A DNA stretch of 64,000 bases from Methylobacterium sp. Leaf104. Its GTDB lineage: Bacteria > Pseudomonadota > Alphaproteobacteria > Rhizobiales > Beijerinckiaceae. Both the position numbers and the translations under genes were made by a program. The stretch covers positions 84,715 through 148,714 of the forward strand of contig NZ_LMMZ01000004.1 in the NCBI RefSeq assembly GCF_001422885.1, written 5' to 3'. The notes beneath the pieces were generated by a model, which saw only the letters and a list, made by a program, of their open reading frames with translations, was not told the origin of the DNA and made no database searches. Shown here piece by piece: positions 1 to 8,256 of the stretch (its first letter is position 1; the number at the start of each line of letters is the position of its first letter).

Positions 1-515
1 ACGACGGCGCCGGTGCGGGCCGAGACGTAGAGCTCGGTGCCGGCCGCGTCGCCCAGCGCCACCACGTGGAAGGGGCGCAGCGGGTCGTAGCGGTCCCGCA
101 CCGTCCACTGGTCGCGGCTCACCGCCCGCACGGTGGCGCCCGGCCCGAACGGGGCCCGGGCCGCCGCCGCGTCGAGGGGGCCGAGGGCCTGCCCGGTCTC
201 GGCCGAGAGCGTGTGCCGGGCGCCGTCGCGCGCGGTGACCTGATAGACCGGCGCCCCGGCCCGCATGGACAGTGAGAGGCCGCCCGGGGCCGGGTCGAGC
301 CCGGCCCGGGCCAGGGCCTCGTCTGGGCCGAGCCGGACCCGGTCGAAGGCGATCGGCGCGAGGCGGGACAGGCGCTCGGCCTCGGTCAGGGCCGGGAAGG
401 CCACGTAGAGCATCACCAGTCCCGACAGCACCCAGGCGGCGAGGAACAGCCCCGTGGCGATGCCGAGCCAGCGATGGCCGAGGATCAGCCAGCGCTTCAG
501 GGATTTGAGCCGCAT
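1..515 (-). CDS. PepSY-associated TM protein, partial (runs off left edge)
   Basis: An open frame begins with ATG at 515 and continues to the window edge, giving 171 residues without a stop. The N-terminus has a short basic stretch, then HRWLGIATGLFLAAWVLSG, the hallmark first membrane helix of PepSY-TM proteins. A periplasmic PepSY-like segment follows, rich in the VYQVTARDG and ELYVSARTGAV type of strands. The start codon overlaps the stop of the TonB receptor (TGATG), so the two are translationally coupled. Members of this family usually accompany TonB-dependent siderophore or metal receptors and are thought to act at the inner membrane, some in ligand reduction or release. The specific role here is inference. 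The C-terminal part is outside the window. Confidence 0.85.
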   Translation of the reverse strand, partial: MRLKSLKRWLILGHRWLGIATGLFLAAWVLSGLVMLYVAFPALTEAERLSRLAPIAFDRVRLGPDEALARAGLDPAPGGLSLSMRAGAPVYQVTARDGARHTLSAETGQALGPLDAAAARAPFGPGATVRAVSRDQWTVRDRYDPLRPFHVVALGDAAGTELYVSARTGAV

Positions 516-2791
516 CAGAACCGCACGCTGTAGGCCAGCTCGACGGAGCGCGGCCGGCCGAGCAGCCAGTTGGTGCCGACCCCGTTCACGGCGTTGCCGC
601 TGATCGCGTAGACCGTGTCGAACAGGTTGTAGGCGCGCAGGGACAGCCGGGACGCCGGGGTGACCTGATGGTCGAGCCCGGCATTGACCAGGGTGTAGGC
701 CGGGCGCGGGGCCCGGTTGCCGAAGTCGCTGAAGGTCTCGCCCACGTGCTGCAGGCCGATTCGCGCCTCCCAGGCCGGGGCGAAGGTCCAGTTGACCCAG
801 AGGTTGCCGACGCGCTCGGGCACGTCGATGGGCTGGCGCCCGGCATAGGACACCACCGCGCCGCCGACCGCCTGGTCGAAGGCGTCGTACTGGGCGTGCA
901 GCAGCGCCAGGTTGGCGTCGACGCGCCAGGCCTCGGCGAGGTGCAGGCTCAGGGCCGCCTCGACGCCGATGGAGGATTGCCGGCCGACCTGGGTCGAGAG
1001 CGTCGGCTGGCCCGGCACCGTCGAGATCAGGTTGTCCTTGACGATGCGGTAGCCGGCCAGCGTCCACTCGGCCCGGCCGTCCCAGGTCACGCCCTTGGCG
1101 CCGACCTCCACCTGCTCGCCGGTGGAGAGCCGGAAGTTGGCGAGGCTCTGCGAGAGCGAGATCAGGCTGCCGACGGGATCGGTGGCGGTGGCGTATTGCG
1201 CGTAGAGCGCCAGCAGCGGCGTCGGGTTGTAGACGGCGCCGAAGCGGTAGCTCAGTGCCCGGAAATCCTGGTCGAAGGCGGCGCCGGTGACGAGGTTGGT
1301 CCGGTGCAGGACGGGCGCGTCGTAGCGCACGCCCGCCAGCAGGGAGACCTGGTCGGACAGGATCAGCCGGTTCTCGGCGAAGACCGAGGCCTGGCGCGTG
1401 CTGGTGGCGTAGGCCGGGGTGGCGCGGCCGTCGGCCGGGAACAGGCCGGGGTCGTAGGCGAAGGGGTCGACGCTCGTGACGAGCCCGCCCCCGTCGGAGG
1501 CGAAGTTGTTGGTGTGCCGGAAGGCGATGTGGTTCACGTCGAACCCGGCCAGGAATTCGTTGCGGAGCCCGAACAGGGTGCCCCGGACGGTCGCGTCGAG
1601 CCGGTTCCCGACCTGCTCCTGGCTGTGATAGATCTCGATGTAGTCCGAGCGGTCGATCCGCCCGGTGTCCCGGTTGAAGGCGTATTGCTCGACGTCCCGC
1701 CACTGGCGCCGGCTCTGGAGCCGGTAGGCGGTGTTGCGGATGGTGACGTCGGCGCTCGGGCTCCATTCGGTGCGCAGCTGCGTCCAGTTGTCGGTCCAGA
1801 GGATCTGCGCGTCGCGGACGTTGTAGTTGTTGAACCGGATGGCGTCGCGGATGCGCCCGTTCACCAGGGGCGTGCCCCAGTAGCGGGCCGGCTCCTGGTA
1901 GCCGAAATCATGGCTCAGGGTGACGGCGAGGTCCGGGGTCGCCTGCAGGGTCAGGGCGCCCGAGACCGCGAGGTTGCGGAAGCTCCCGTCCGGCGAGACC
2001 CAGCCCTCGGCGCGGTTGCCGCTGACGTTGAGGCGGTAGGCCAGGGCCTCGCCGATGGGGCCGCCGGAATCGAGGGCGAGGCGCGCGAGGCCGTCCGAGC
2101 CGATTGCGGCGCGGGCCTCGTTGAGGGGCGTGAAGACCGGCTTCTTGGTCACCACGTTGACCACGCCGCCGATGGCGCCGTCGCCGTAGAGCACGGAGGC
2201 CGGGCCGCGCAGGACCTCGATGCGCTCGACGTTCCAGGTGTCGAACGGGAAGGTCACGGTGCCGGCGCCGACGAACAGACGGGTGCCGTCGTAGAGCTGC
2301 TGGATCGAGTTCGGGCCGGCGAAGCCCCGGGCCGTGAAGGCGCCGTTGCCGTTGCCGGGCGACGCCACCGTGGTGATGCCGGTGGCGTTCTGGGTGACGG
2401 CCTCGGCGACCGTGTTCTGGCCGCGCAGGCGGGTGGTCTCGCCCGCGATCACATCGACGCTGGCGGGGGTTTCCAGGGGCGTCAGGCCGAGACGGCTGGC
2501 GCTGCGGCCGACGGTGCGCAGGTTGAGGCCCTCGGCGGGGGCCGGGCCGCCCCGCCCGGACCCGGAGACCTCCAGGGTCTCCAGGGTGACGGCGGACGGG
2601 ACCTCCCGGCTCTGGGCCTCGGCGGGCATCGGCAGCAGGCCGCCGAGCAGGGCCGCCAGGGGCAGGACCGGCGGGGATCTCGGGATCCGGCGGGACGGCG
2701 GGGCTCGATCCGGCCGCGCGCATCGGGCGTTCGCGGTGAGGAGACGGGGCTGGGCGACGGGCATGGGACAACCGGGACAGGGCGCGGGCAT
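515..2791 (-). CDS. TonB-dependent outer-membrane receptor (siderophore/metal type)
   Basis: A beta-barrel receptor of about 758 residues that takes up a ligand across the outer membrane using TonB energy. A plug domain lies near residues 90-205 and contains VERIEVLRGPASVLYG and the end GGVVNVVTKKP. A long barrel follows and ends in the expected terminal phenylalanine (SVELAYSVRF). A signal segment with PPVLPLAALLGGLLP ends at AEA-QS. The open frame extends upstream to 3118, but that extension runs through the Zur-like box and into the riboswitch, so the start was placed at ATG 2791; ATG 2764 is an alternative. It resembles FhuA/FcuA-type siderophore receptors more than BtuB. The ligand cannot be told from sequence: the regulatory sites suggest cobalamin, cobalt or zinc. 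Confidence 0.88.
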   Translation of the reverse strand: MPAPCPGCPMPVAQPRLLTANARCARPDRAPPSRRIPRSPPVLPLAALLGGLLPMPAEAQSREVPSAVTLETLEVSGSGRGGPAPAEGLNLRTVGRSASRLGLTPLETPASVDVIAGETTRLRGQNTVAEAVTQNATGITTVASPGNGNGAFTARGFAGPNSIQQLYDGTRLFVGAGTVTFPFDTWNVERIEVLRGPASVLYGDGAIGGVVNVVTKKPVFTPLNEARAAIGSDGLARLALDSGGPIGEALAYRLNVSGNRAEGWVSPDGSFRNLAVSGALTLQATPDLAVTLSHDFGYQEPARYWGTPLVNGRIRDAIRFNNYNVRDAQILWTDNWTQLRTEWSPSADVTIRNTAYRLQSRRQWRDVEQYAFNRDTGRIDRSDYIEIYHSQEQVGNRLDATVRGTLFGLRNEFLAGFDVNHIAFRHTNNFASDGGGLVTSVDPFAYDPGLFPADGRATPAYATSTRQASVFAENRLILSDQVSLLAGVRYDAPVLHRTNLVTGAAFDQDFRALSYRFGAVYNPTPLLALYAQYATATDPVGSLISLSQSLANFRLSTGEQVEVGAKGVTWDGRAEWTLAGYRIVKDNLISTVPGQPTLSTQVGRQSSIGVEAALSLHLAEAWRVDANLALLHAQYDAFDQAVGGAVVSYAGRQPIDVPERVGNLWVNWTFAPAWEARIGLQHVGETFSDFGNRAPRPAYTLVNAGLDHQVTPASRLSLRAYNLFDTVYAISGNAVNGVGTNWLLGRPRSVELAYSVRF

Positions 2792-2824
2792 CGGCCGGGG
2801 CCGACGAGCCGTCCTCGCTAAAGC

Positions 2825-2845
2825 GTATGTTATAATGTTACAATC
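2825..2845 (-). promoter_or_regulatory. Zur-like operator overlapping a probable promoter
   Basis: The plus strand carries TGTTATAATGTTACA (2828-2842), an imperfect dyad that agrees at 13 of 15 positions with the proteobacterial Zur core TGTTATAATATAACA as I recall it. It is an island of A/T in very GC-rich surroundings. On the minus strand it contains TATAAC, a plausible -10 element. It sits about 34 bp upstream of the chosen receptor start. Zinc repression of the receptor is inference. Confidence 0.5.
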
Positions 2846-3077
2846 GCTGAGCGGTGCCGGATGCGGGTCCGTTCGCGGCACAGCCCGGTCCGGACCGCGC
2901 GGGGCGGCCGGATCGGGCGTGGGCAAGCGGAAGGCGCGGGCGAGGACGGACATCGACGGGACGGCTGACGCGACGGGTCGCGCGAAGTGGCACGTCACCG
3001 CGAACGAGGCCGGCCCGGATGCCGCACGGCCTCCGCCCCGACACCCACCAGGACACCCCGCCCGATGCGTTTCGCGT

Positions 3078-3267
3078 GTGACCACGACTGACGGCAGGTC
3101 TCCTGGCTCGCGGGTCACCGCCCTCTCATCGTCTTCCCAGGTGCGAAAGGCACCCAGTGACGTGTTGATGATGGGCTCGCCGCTTACAGTTGCGGGGGCA
3201 GCCGCGGCCTCGGGCTTGCGCCCTCACCGCGTTCCCTTTTGATCCTCGATAAAGAGGAACCGTCGCA
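3078..3267 (-). promoter_or_regulatory. Cobalamin riboswitch
   Basis: Read on the minus strand, the element has the full set of B12-riboswitch landmarks. There is a GGGAA-containing 5' arm, the conserved core GCTGCCCCCGCAACTGTAAG, and then a variable arm with the ACTGGG-type loop. The closing B12 box GAGCCAGGAGACCTGCC comes next, and the P1 strands (GACGG/CCGTC) pair. It faces the TonB receptor. About 230 nt separate its 3' end from the Zur-like box, so the switch controls a long leader. Confidence 0.93.
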
Positions 3268-3438
3268 TTCAAGCTAGGCGGTTTCCGGGGCGGAGGTCAA
3301 ACGGCGTCGGCTGCCGGCGCCGGCCGCCTGTGGGAAAGCCGCCGGGCGGCGGGAATCCGGGGACAAATCCCGCCCTGGAGCGTTGGCCCAGCGTCGACGC
3401 GGCGCGCTGTGACCGAGACCGAAGGAGCAGGAAGCACG

Positions 3439-3627
3439 ATGTCCGATGAGGAGATCACGTTCGAGCGGATCCGCGAGCGCGCCCACGAGATCTGGGAGCG
3501 TAACCACCGCCCCGAGGGATTCGAGGTCGAGTTCTGGCTGATGGCCGAGCGGGAGCTGCGCGCCGAGCGCACCCGCAACGAATCGAAGACGGCCGCACGG
3601 GAGCCGGAGAGGTCCGCGGCATCCTGA
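3439..3627 (+). CDS. DUF2934 family small protein
   Basis: A 62-residue acidic protein. ERIRERAHEIWERNHRPEGFEVEFWLMAEREL reduced to its key words, ERIRERAHEIWE and a FWLMAEREL tail, is the DUF2934 signature found in many Rhizobiales. ATG 3439 was chosen over the upstream GTG at 3409 because AAGGAG lies about 11 nt before it. The C-terminus is a short charged tail. The function of the family is unknown. It is monocistronic and lies between the riboswitch region and a tandem-repeat tract. Confidence 0.8.
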   Translation: MSDEEITFERIRERAHEIWERNHRPEGFEVEFWLMAERELRAERTRNESKTAAREPERSAAS

Positions 3628-3633
3628 GCCGAG

Positions 3634-3702
3634 AGACTTGGGCCGGGGGACTCGGGCCGGGGGGACTCGGGCCGGGGGGACTCGGGCCGGGGGGACTCGG
3701 GT
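3634..3702. repeat. 15-bp tandem repeat, about 4.5 copies
   Basis: The unit GGACTCGGGCCGGGG is repeated head to tail with only a few changes in the first copy. It lies just after the DUF2934 stop and before the acyltransferase. No convincing gene covers it; the antisense frame would only give repeated VPPAR peptides. Confidence 0.85.
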
Positions 3703-3796
3703 CATCGGCGCCTGGAGTCGCACCCCCGCGTGACCGCGCCGGGCCGCCTCGTTCCTGGCCCGCCGGCGGCGGGGGGATGCGGTACGATCAGGCACG

Positions 3797-5083
3797 ATGG
3801 CCGCGATCGGACTATCAAATGCTAATATTGAGGCTTTGCTCGACCCGGATCAGGGCGTATGCCGGATCTCATGCGTCACGCTGTCTGATGCGCCGGCAAC
3901 AGATTTGCAAGATGTCGGAGGCCTGGATTTGAGTTTGTCGGTCAATATACCGATTTCGCTTCAAGACGTCGGCAGCCGCGCACGCGATCGGCCGATCCAG
4001 GCATCGAAACACGCGCCGCTCTATTCCATTCAGATCCTGCGCTGCCTCGTCGCATCGTTCGTGATCATGGATCATATCCTACTGTATTCTGCGACGGAAG
4101 AGATCTACGGCGTCAATCTGAAGAGCATCGCGTGGATGTTCGGCGATCTCGGGGTCGAAACCTTCTTCGCGATCAGCGGCTGCCTGATGATGGTGACGTC
4201 GCAGGACGCGTTCGGCCGGCGGGGGGCGCCGGCCACGTTCATCCGCAAGCGCTTCCAGCGCCTGATCCCCCTCTACTGGTTCATCACCGCCTTGCTCCTG
4301 TTCGCCATCGTGCGGAAGCACCCCCTGCCGCCGATGAACGAGATCCTCGCGTCGTTCCTGTTCCTGCCCGTGACCAATGCCCTCGGCGAGGTCCGGCCCG
4401 TCCTGCCCCAGGGATGGACGCTGAACTACGAGATGCTGTTCTACCTCATCTTCGCGTTCAGCCTGCTGTTCGCGAAGCGGACGGGGGTCATCGTGCTCTG
4501 CGCGGTGTTCCTCGCGCTGTTCGGGATCGGGCTGTCCCAGAAGTCGCTGCTCGACACGCGGTCCGCGTCGACCACGCTGGAGTTCTGCACCGATCCGATC
4601 ATCCTGACCTTCCTGGGGGGCGCCCTCGCCGGGCTGCTCCGCCCGATGCTCGCCGCCCGCCTGCCGGCGACCTCGCCCGCCCTCGGCCTCGCCCTCCTCG
4701 CCGCGTTCCTGCTCTGCTTCGTCGGTGGCCTCGCGATCCTGACGGACGATTCGGTGCCGCGTTCGGTCTTCGCGAAGTGGAGCGTGCACGTCGCGGCCGT
4801 CCTGGCGATCCTGATCTGCCTGATCCCCCACAGGGCTCCCGAGACCCCCGTCGCCAGAGCCCTGAACCTCCTCGGGGACGCGTCGTTCTCGACCTATTTG
4901 GTGCACACCTTCGCGATCCGCTGGGGCTTCATGCTGGTCGGGGCGCTGTCGATCGACCAGGCCTTCGCGCGGATCCTCCTGCTGCTGGTCTTCGCGAACC
5001 TTTTCGGCCTGGCCGTCCATGTCGTTCTCGAGCGGCCGCTGCTCCGGGCGTTCCGCTTCCGGCCCTTCGCCAGACGGGCCTGA
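3797..5083 (+). CDS. Acyltransferase 3 family membrane protein (ExoZ/OatA-like)
   Basis: A 428-residue integral membrane protein with about ten hydrophobic helices from residue 76 onward. The opening YSIQILRCLVASFVIMDHI and the motif GDLGVETFFAISGCLMM fit acyltransferase-3 enzymes that O-acetylate or succinylate exopolysaccharide or lipid sugars from the cytoplasmic side. The FIRKRFQRLIPLYWF arginine motif is also typical. The first 70 residues are unusual for the family and rather AT-rich, so the true start may be a TTG near 3929. It converges on a second acyltransferase 36 bp downstream. The substrate is unknown. Confidence 0.85.
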   Translation: MAAIGLSNANIEALLDPDQGVCRISCVTLSDAPATDLQDVGGLDLSLSVNIPISLQDVGSRARDRPIQASKHAPLYSIQILRCLVASFVIMDHILLYSATEEIYGVNLKSIAWMFGDLGVETFFAISGCLMMVTSQDAFGRRGAPATFIRKRFQRLIPLYWFITALLLFAIVRKHPLPPMNEILASFLFLPVTNALGEVRPVLPQGWTLNYEMLFYLIFAFSLLFAKRTGVIVLCAVFLALFGIGLSQKSLLDTRSASTTLEFCTDPIILTFLGGALAGLLRPMLAARLPATSPALGLALLAAFLLCFVGGLAILTDDSVPRSVFAKWSVHVAAVLAILICLIPHRAPETPVARALNLLGDASFSTYLVHTFAIRWGFMLVGALSIDQAFARILLLLVFANLFGLAVHVVLERPLLRAFRFRPFARRA

Positions 5084-5119
5084 CCACGGTCCCTCGCGCG
5101 CCGGGGGGATGCGGGCTCC

Positions 5120-7093
5120 TCAGAGGTCCGCGATGCCGTCGAGGAACCGGAACCGGTCGGTGCGGATGGCGGTGGCGCGGAAGTGGTTGGAGTCGCGGTA
5201 GAGCGGGTAGCCCCGCGCATCCAGGGCCGGACAGGTCTCGGGGCCGCACAGGGAGGCGACGGGATCGACGACCTGCGCCGCGACCCGCCGCGCCAGCGTG
5301 CGCAGCCGGGCCTCCATCGCGGCGTTCCGGGTCTCGAAGCCGGCACGGTCGATGGTGTGCAGGTCGGCGATGCTGCTGCCGCGGAAGATCCGCTTCGCGA
5401 TCTCCAGGGTCAGGTCGTCCTTCATGCGCGGGAACGGCAGGACCAGGACGACCTCGGTCCCCTGCTGCCGGATCGCCCGGAGCCGGTCCTCGAGCCTGGC
5501 GAAGGCCGCGTCGACCCGCCCCTCGAAGATGTCGGGCGCGGCTTCCGTCAGGCATCGTTCGCCGACGATGAAGCAGGTCCGGTCGACGCTGGGCATCGTG
5601 CCGGGGAGGGGCGGCACGAAGTAGGGCGTCCAGATCGACGCCAGGACGACCCGCGCATAGCCCCCGGTCTCGGCCTGGGCCAGCGCCTTCTCCGCGAAGA
5701 CGTCGCAGCGGATGCTGGTGGTGCGGCCCACCGTCGGCACCGGCGAGCAGCCGTTCGCGGTGATGAATTCCAGGCGCTCCCGCGGCATGCGGTGACCGTC
5801 GTCGGCGAACCGCGCGTACATCATCTCCGCGTGGGAATCGCCGATGACGAGGACCTTCGGCCCGTCGCCGGAGCCGAGCCGGCACGGCCGCAGGGCGCCG
5901 AAATTGTCGAGGCCTCCGCAGCTGCGCGGGTAGTCGCCGTCGTTCCGGGCCGCCTCCAGCTCCGCGAACCGCGAGGTTTCGCCGGGCACCCGGGCGGGCA
6001 GGCCGTGGCCGAGGAACACGAGGCCCGCCAGGAGGGCCGTCGCCGCGAAGCCGGCGCCGCCGATCCCGGCGGTCGTCCACCCGGACGGCCGGACGGCCGG
6101 CCGGTGGCGCGATGCGATCCGGGACAGGCCGGCCCAGCCGGCCAGGAGGCCGACCAGGAGGGCGAGCATCGCCGGGCGGTTCTGGGGCAGGTCGAAATAG
6201 GCGAACCCGACCACGATCGGCCAGTGCCAGATGTAGATGGCATAGGACCAGCGTCCCACGGCCTGGACCGGCAGGTTGCTGGACCAGAGCGCGTTGGGGC
6301 GCCGTGCGGCGATGACGAGACACGCGCCGAGGACGGGCAGGAGCGCCCGGTAGGACGGCCACGGCATGGTGCCGTCGAAGGTCAGCACCGCGACCGCGAT
6401 CGCGCCCAGCCCGGCGAGTTCCAGGACGCGGGCGCGCCCGGCGCCGATCGGCCGGCCCTCGAGATGGAGGAACACCAGGCCTCCGGCGAGCATCTCCCAG
6501 GCGCGCGTGGGCAGCAGGAAGAAGGACGCCTGGGGTAGGATCGGCGTCGCCAGGATGCAGGTCGCGAGGGAGAGCAGGAATCCGGCCCACAGGATCGGCC
6601 GCTGCCACCGGCGCAGCCGCCCGACCATCCGGATCAGGACCAGGATCAGCGGATACACCATGTAGAACTGCCACTCGGCGGAGAGCGACCAGGTGTGCAG
6701 GAGCCACTTGCTGTCCGAGCGCGCGTCGAAGTACCCGGACTCCCGGTAGAACACCACGTTCGAGACGAAGGTCAGGGCCGCGAGCGCGTGCTTGCCGATC
6801 TGCGCGTAGGTGATCGGCTCCACGAAGAGGTAGCCGAAGACCAGGACGAAGGCGCAGAGCCCGATCAGGGCCGGGACGATTCGGCGGGCGCGATCCTTGT
6901 AGAACGTCCAGATCGAGAACGTGTCGTTCGCGAGGCGCGAGCAGATGATCTTCGTCATCAGGTAGCCTGAGATGACGAAGAACACGTCGACGCCGGTGAA
7001 GCCACCGCTCGCCCACGTAAATCGGAAATGGAACAGCACGACCGCAGCGACAGCAATGGCGCGCAGCCCGTTGATTTCGGATCGAAAAGACAT
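5120..7093 (-). CDS. Acyltransferase with C-terminal SGNH domain (OafA-type)
   Basis: A 657-residue two-domain enzyme. Residues 1-340 form the multi-helix acyltransferase-3 part, beginning MSFRSEINGLRAIAVAAVVLFH with GVDVFFVISGYLM and RARRIVPAL. Residues 400-657 are a periplasmic SGNH hydrolase-like domain with VIGDSHAEMMY (serine near 416) and a terminal DSNHF (Asp/His near 635). In the family (OafA, OatA) the membrane part passes acyl groups across the membrane and the SGNH domain attaches them to a polysaccharide. The upstream region holds an inverted repeat at 7171. Together with the neighbouring acyltransferase it suggests a surface-glycan modification locus. Confidence 0.92.
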   Translation of the reverse strand: MSFRSEINGLRAIAVAAVVLFHFRFTWASGGFTGVDVFFVISGYLMTKIICSRLANDTFSIWTFYKDRARRIVPALIGLCAFVLVFGYLFVEPITYAQIGKHALAALTFVSNVVFYRESGYFDARSDSKWLLHTWSLSAEWQFYMVYPLILVLIRMVGRLRRWQRPILWAGFLLSLATCILATPILPQASFFLLPTRAWEMLAGGLVFLHLEGRPIGAGRARVLELAGLGAIAVAVLTFDGTMPWPSYRALLPVLGACLVIAARRPNALWSSNLPVQAVGRWSYAIYIWHWPIVVGFAYFDLPQNRPAMLALLVGLLAGWAGLSRIASRHRPAVRPSGWTTAGIGGAGFAATALLAGLVFLGHGLPARVPGETSRFAELEAARNDGDYPRSCGGLDNFGALRPCRLGSGDGPKVLVIGDSHAEMMYARFADDGHRMPRERLEFITANGCSPVPTVGRTTSIRCDVFAEKALAQAETGGYARVVLASIWTPYFVPPLPGTMPSVDRTCFIVGERCLTEAAPDIFEGRVDAAFARLEDRLRAIRQQGTEVVLVLPFPRMKDDLTLEIAKRIFRGSSIADLHTIDRAGFETRNAAMEARLRTLARRVAAQVVDPVASLCGPETCPALDARGYPLYRDSNHFRATAIRTDRFRFLDGIADL

Positions 7094-7599
7094 GCGCCAC
7101 TCCAGTCGTCAACGGAGTGATACACGAAAGGATTGTCGTTCAAAATTCGGAACTAATATACCACAAGTAACATCATTTGATTGAAACAAATGATGGCGCA
7201 TGAAGAAAGTTACGGCCCTCGGACGTGGCGCCTTTGGGCCGGTTAATGTCCTTCGGGTGCTTGTCTTTAACAAATGGTATCTTCGAAGAACGCTCGCCCT
7301 GTGCGAATCGGCGGCAGGATCAGCGGGGTCGGGCGCGCGCGGGGTCTCGGCCGTGCCGGAGCACGAACCTGCCGGCCCTGCGCCCGGGGGCCTGCCTGTC
7401 GCTCTGGAGACCGGCGCCGTGGAGAGCGGCCCTTGGAGACCGGAGCCCCGGTCCAGGCTCCCGATGCTCGGCTATGCCTGACGTGACGGCCACGTTTGCA
7501 GTGCAACTCAAATGTTGCGAAGCACAAAACTGCCTTTTATTTCTTCTTGTATCCTACATATACCTAGGTAGTCTGGTTGGCGTTGATGTCGGTGTGGAA
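7094..7599. other. Intergenic region between divergent genes
   Basis: About 500 bp. The first 200 bp are AT-rich and hold the inverted repeat at 7171-7195, and probably the promoter of the leftward acyltransferase. From about 7300 to 7470 it is GC-rich, with open frames in several phases but no recognisable protein. From 7490 it turns AT-rich again before the small membrane gene. Confidence 0.5.
7171..7195. promoter_or_regulatory. Perfect 9-bp inverted repeat, candidate operator
   Basis: CATCATTTG and CAAATGATG are exact complements separated by 7 nt. The site is 78 bp upstream of the SGNH acyltransferase start, in AT-rich sequence. Its spacing and position suit a dimeric repressor or activator. 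The binding protein is not identifiable. Confidence 0.45.
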
Positions 7600-7845
7600 A
7601 TGCTTCTGATCTGTTTCGCCTCGCTCGGTGCCGCCGCAAGTCAAGCCGTCCGCCTGCCCGGGCTTCTTCTCATCGTCCTGGTGCTGGCGCTGGCCATCGG
7701 ACTTGAGGGCGTGCTGGAGCAGCGGTCCTTCGGGGCGGTGCTGGCGGATGCCGGCTGGATGCTGGTGACGGTCGAGGCGACCTACGTCGCGACGTCCCTG
7801 CTCTGGAACGCCGAGCCGTCGCCCGTCTCCCATCACAAGGCCTGA
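7600..7845 (+). CDS. Small inner-membrane protein, weakly ExoX-like
   Basis: An 81-residue protein from ATG 7600 with two hydrophobic segments (LPGLLLIVLVLALAIGL and GWMLVTVEATYVATSLLW). The spacing of the helices and the final YxxxxLLW pattern resemble ExoX, the small exopolysaccharide-production repressor of rhizobia. The resemblance is architectural rather than a firm match. The frame stays open further upstream (ATG 7474 would give 123 residues, also hydrophobic), and neither start has a strong ribosome site. The position beside two glycan acyltransferases supports an exopolysaccharide link by inference. Confidence 0.5.
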   Translation: MLLICFASLGAAASQAVRLPGLLLIVLVLALAIGLEGVLEQRSFGAVLADAGWMLVTVEATYVATSLLWNAEPSPVSHHKA

Positions 7846-7878
7846 CCGGGGACACGGGCCGGCCAGCGCCGCCGAGGG

Positions 7879-8256
7879 TCAGCGCCCCAGGATCCGGCCC
7901 CTGATCAGCAGCCGGGCCAGGACCGTGCCGCCCAGGGCGCCGAGGACGGCTCCCGAGCCGCTCGCCGCGAAATCGATGAACTGGGCGGTCCGGCCGGGAA
8001 TCCAGAGCTGCCCGACCTCCAGGACGGCGCCCAGGGCGACGAGGGGAAGGCCGATGCGCCACCAGGGCCGCCCGTGGAAGCCGAGGACGAACAGGCCGGC
8101 CGTCCCGCAATAGGCGATGGCGTGCTCGAACTGGCCGGGCAGCGACGTCCGCGCCTCCCAGTCCCGCGGGATCCACGAGAGCCAGACGAGGGCGCCGACG
8201 CACAGCCACGCCGCCGCGCGGAACAGCCTCGGATGAACGGCGCCGATCTGCGGCAT
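7879..8256 (-). CDS. VanZ-like family membrane protein
   Basis: A 125-residue protein with four hydrophobic stretches. The segments LVWLSWIPRDWEARTSLPG, FEHAIAYCGTAGLFVLG and VGQLWIPGRTAQFIDFAAS show the VanZ layout: an early loop, a central His/Tyr helix, then a conserved F-D-F motif near GQ. VanZ relatives are small membrane proteins of poorly known role, and only a few are linked to glycopeptide resistance. It converges with the small membrane gene at 7600-7845, 33 bp away. Confidence 0.8.
   Translation of the reverse strand: MPQIGAVHPRLFRAAAWLCVGALVWLSWIPRDWEARTSLPGQFEHAIAYCGTAGLFVLGFHGRPWWRIGLPLVALGAVLEVGQLWIPGRTAQFIDFAASGSGAVLGALGGTVLARLLIRGRILGR

Noticed and set aside
668..2821. A 717-codon plus-strand frame opposite the TonB receptor
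   Set aside because: The receptor has full plug and barrel features; the opposite frame is rich in Val, Gly and Ala with no pattern.
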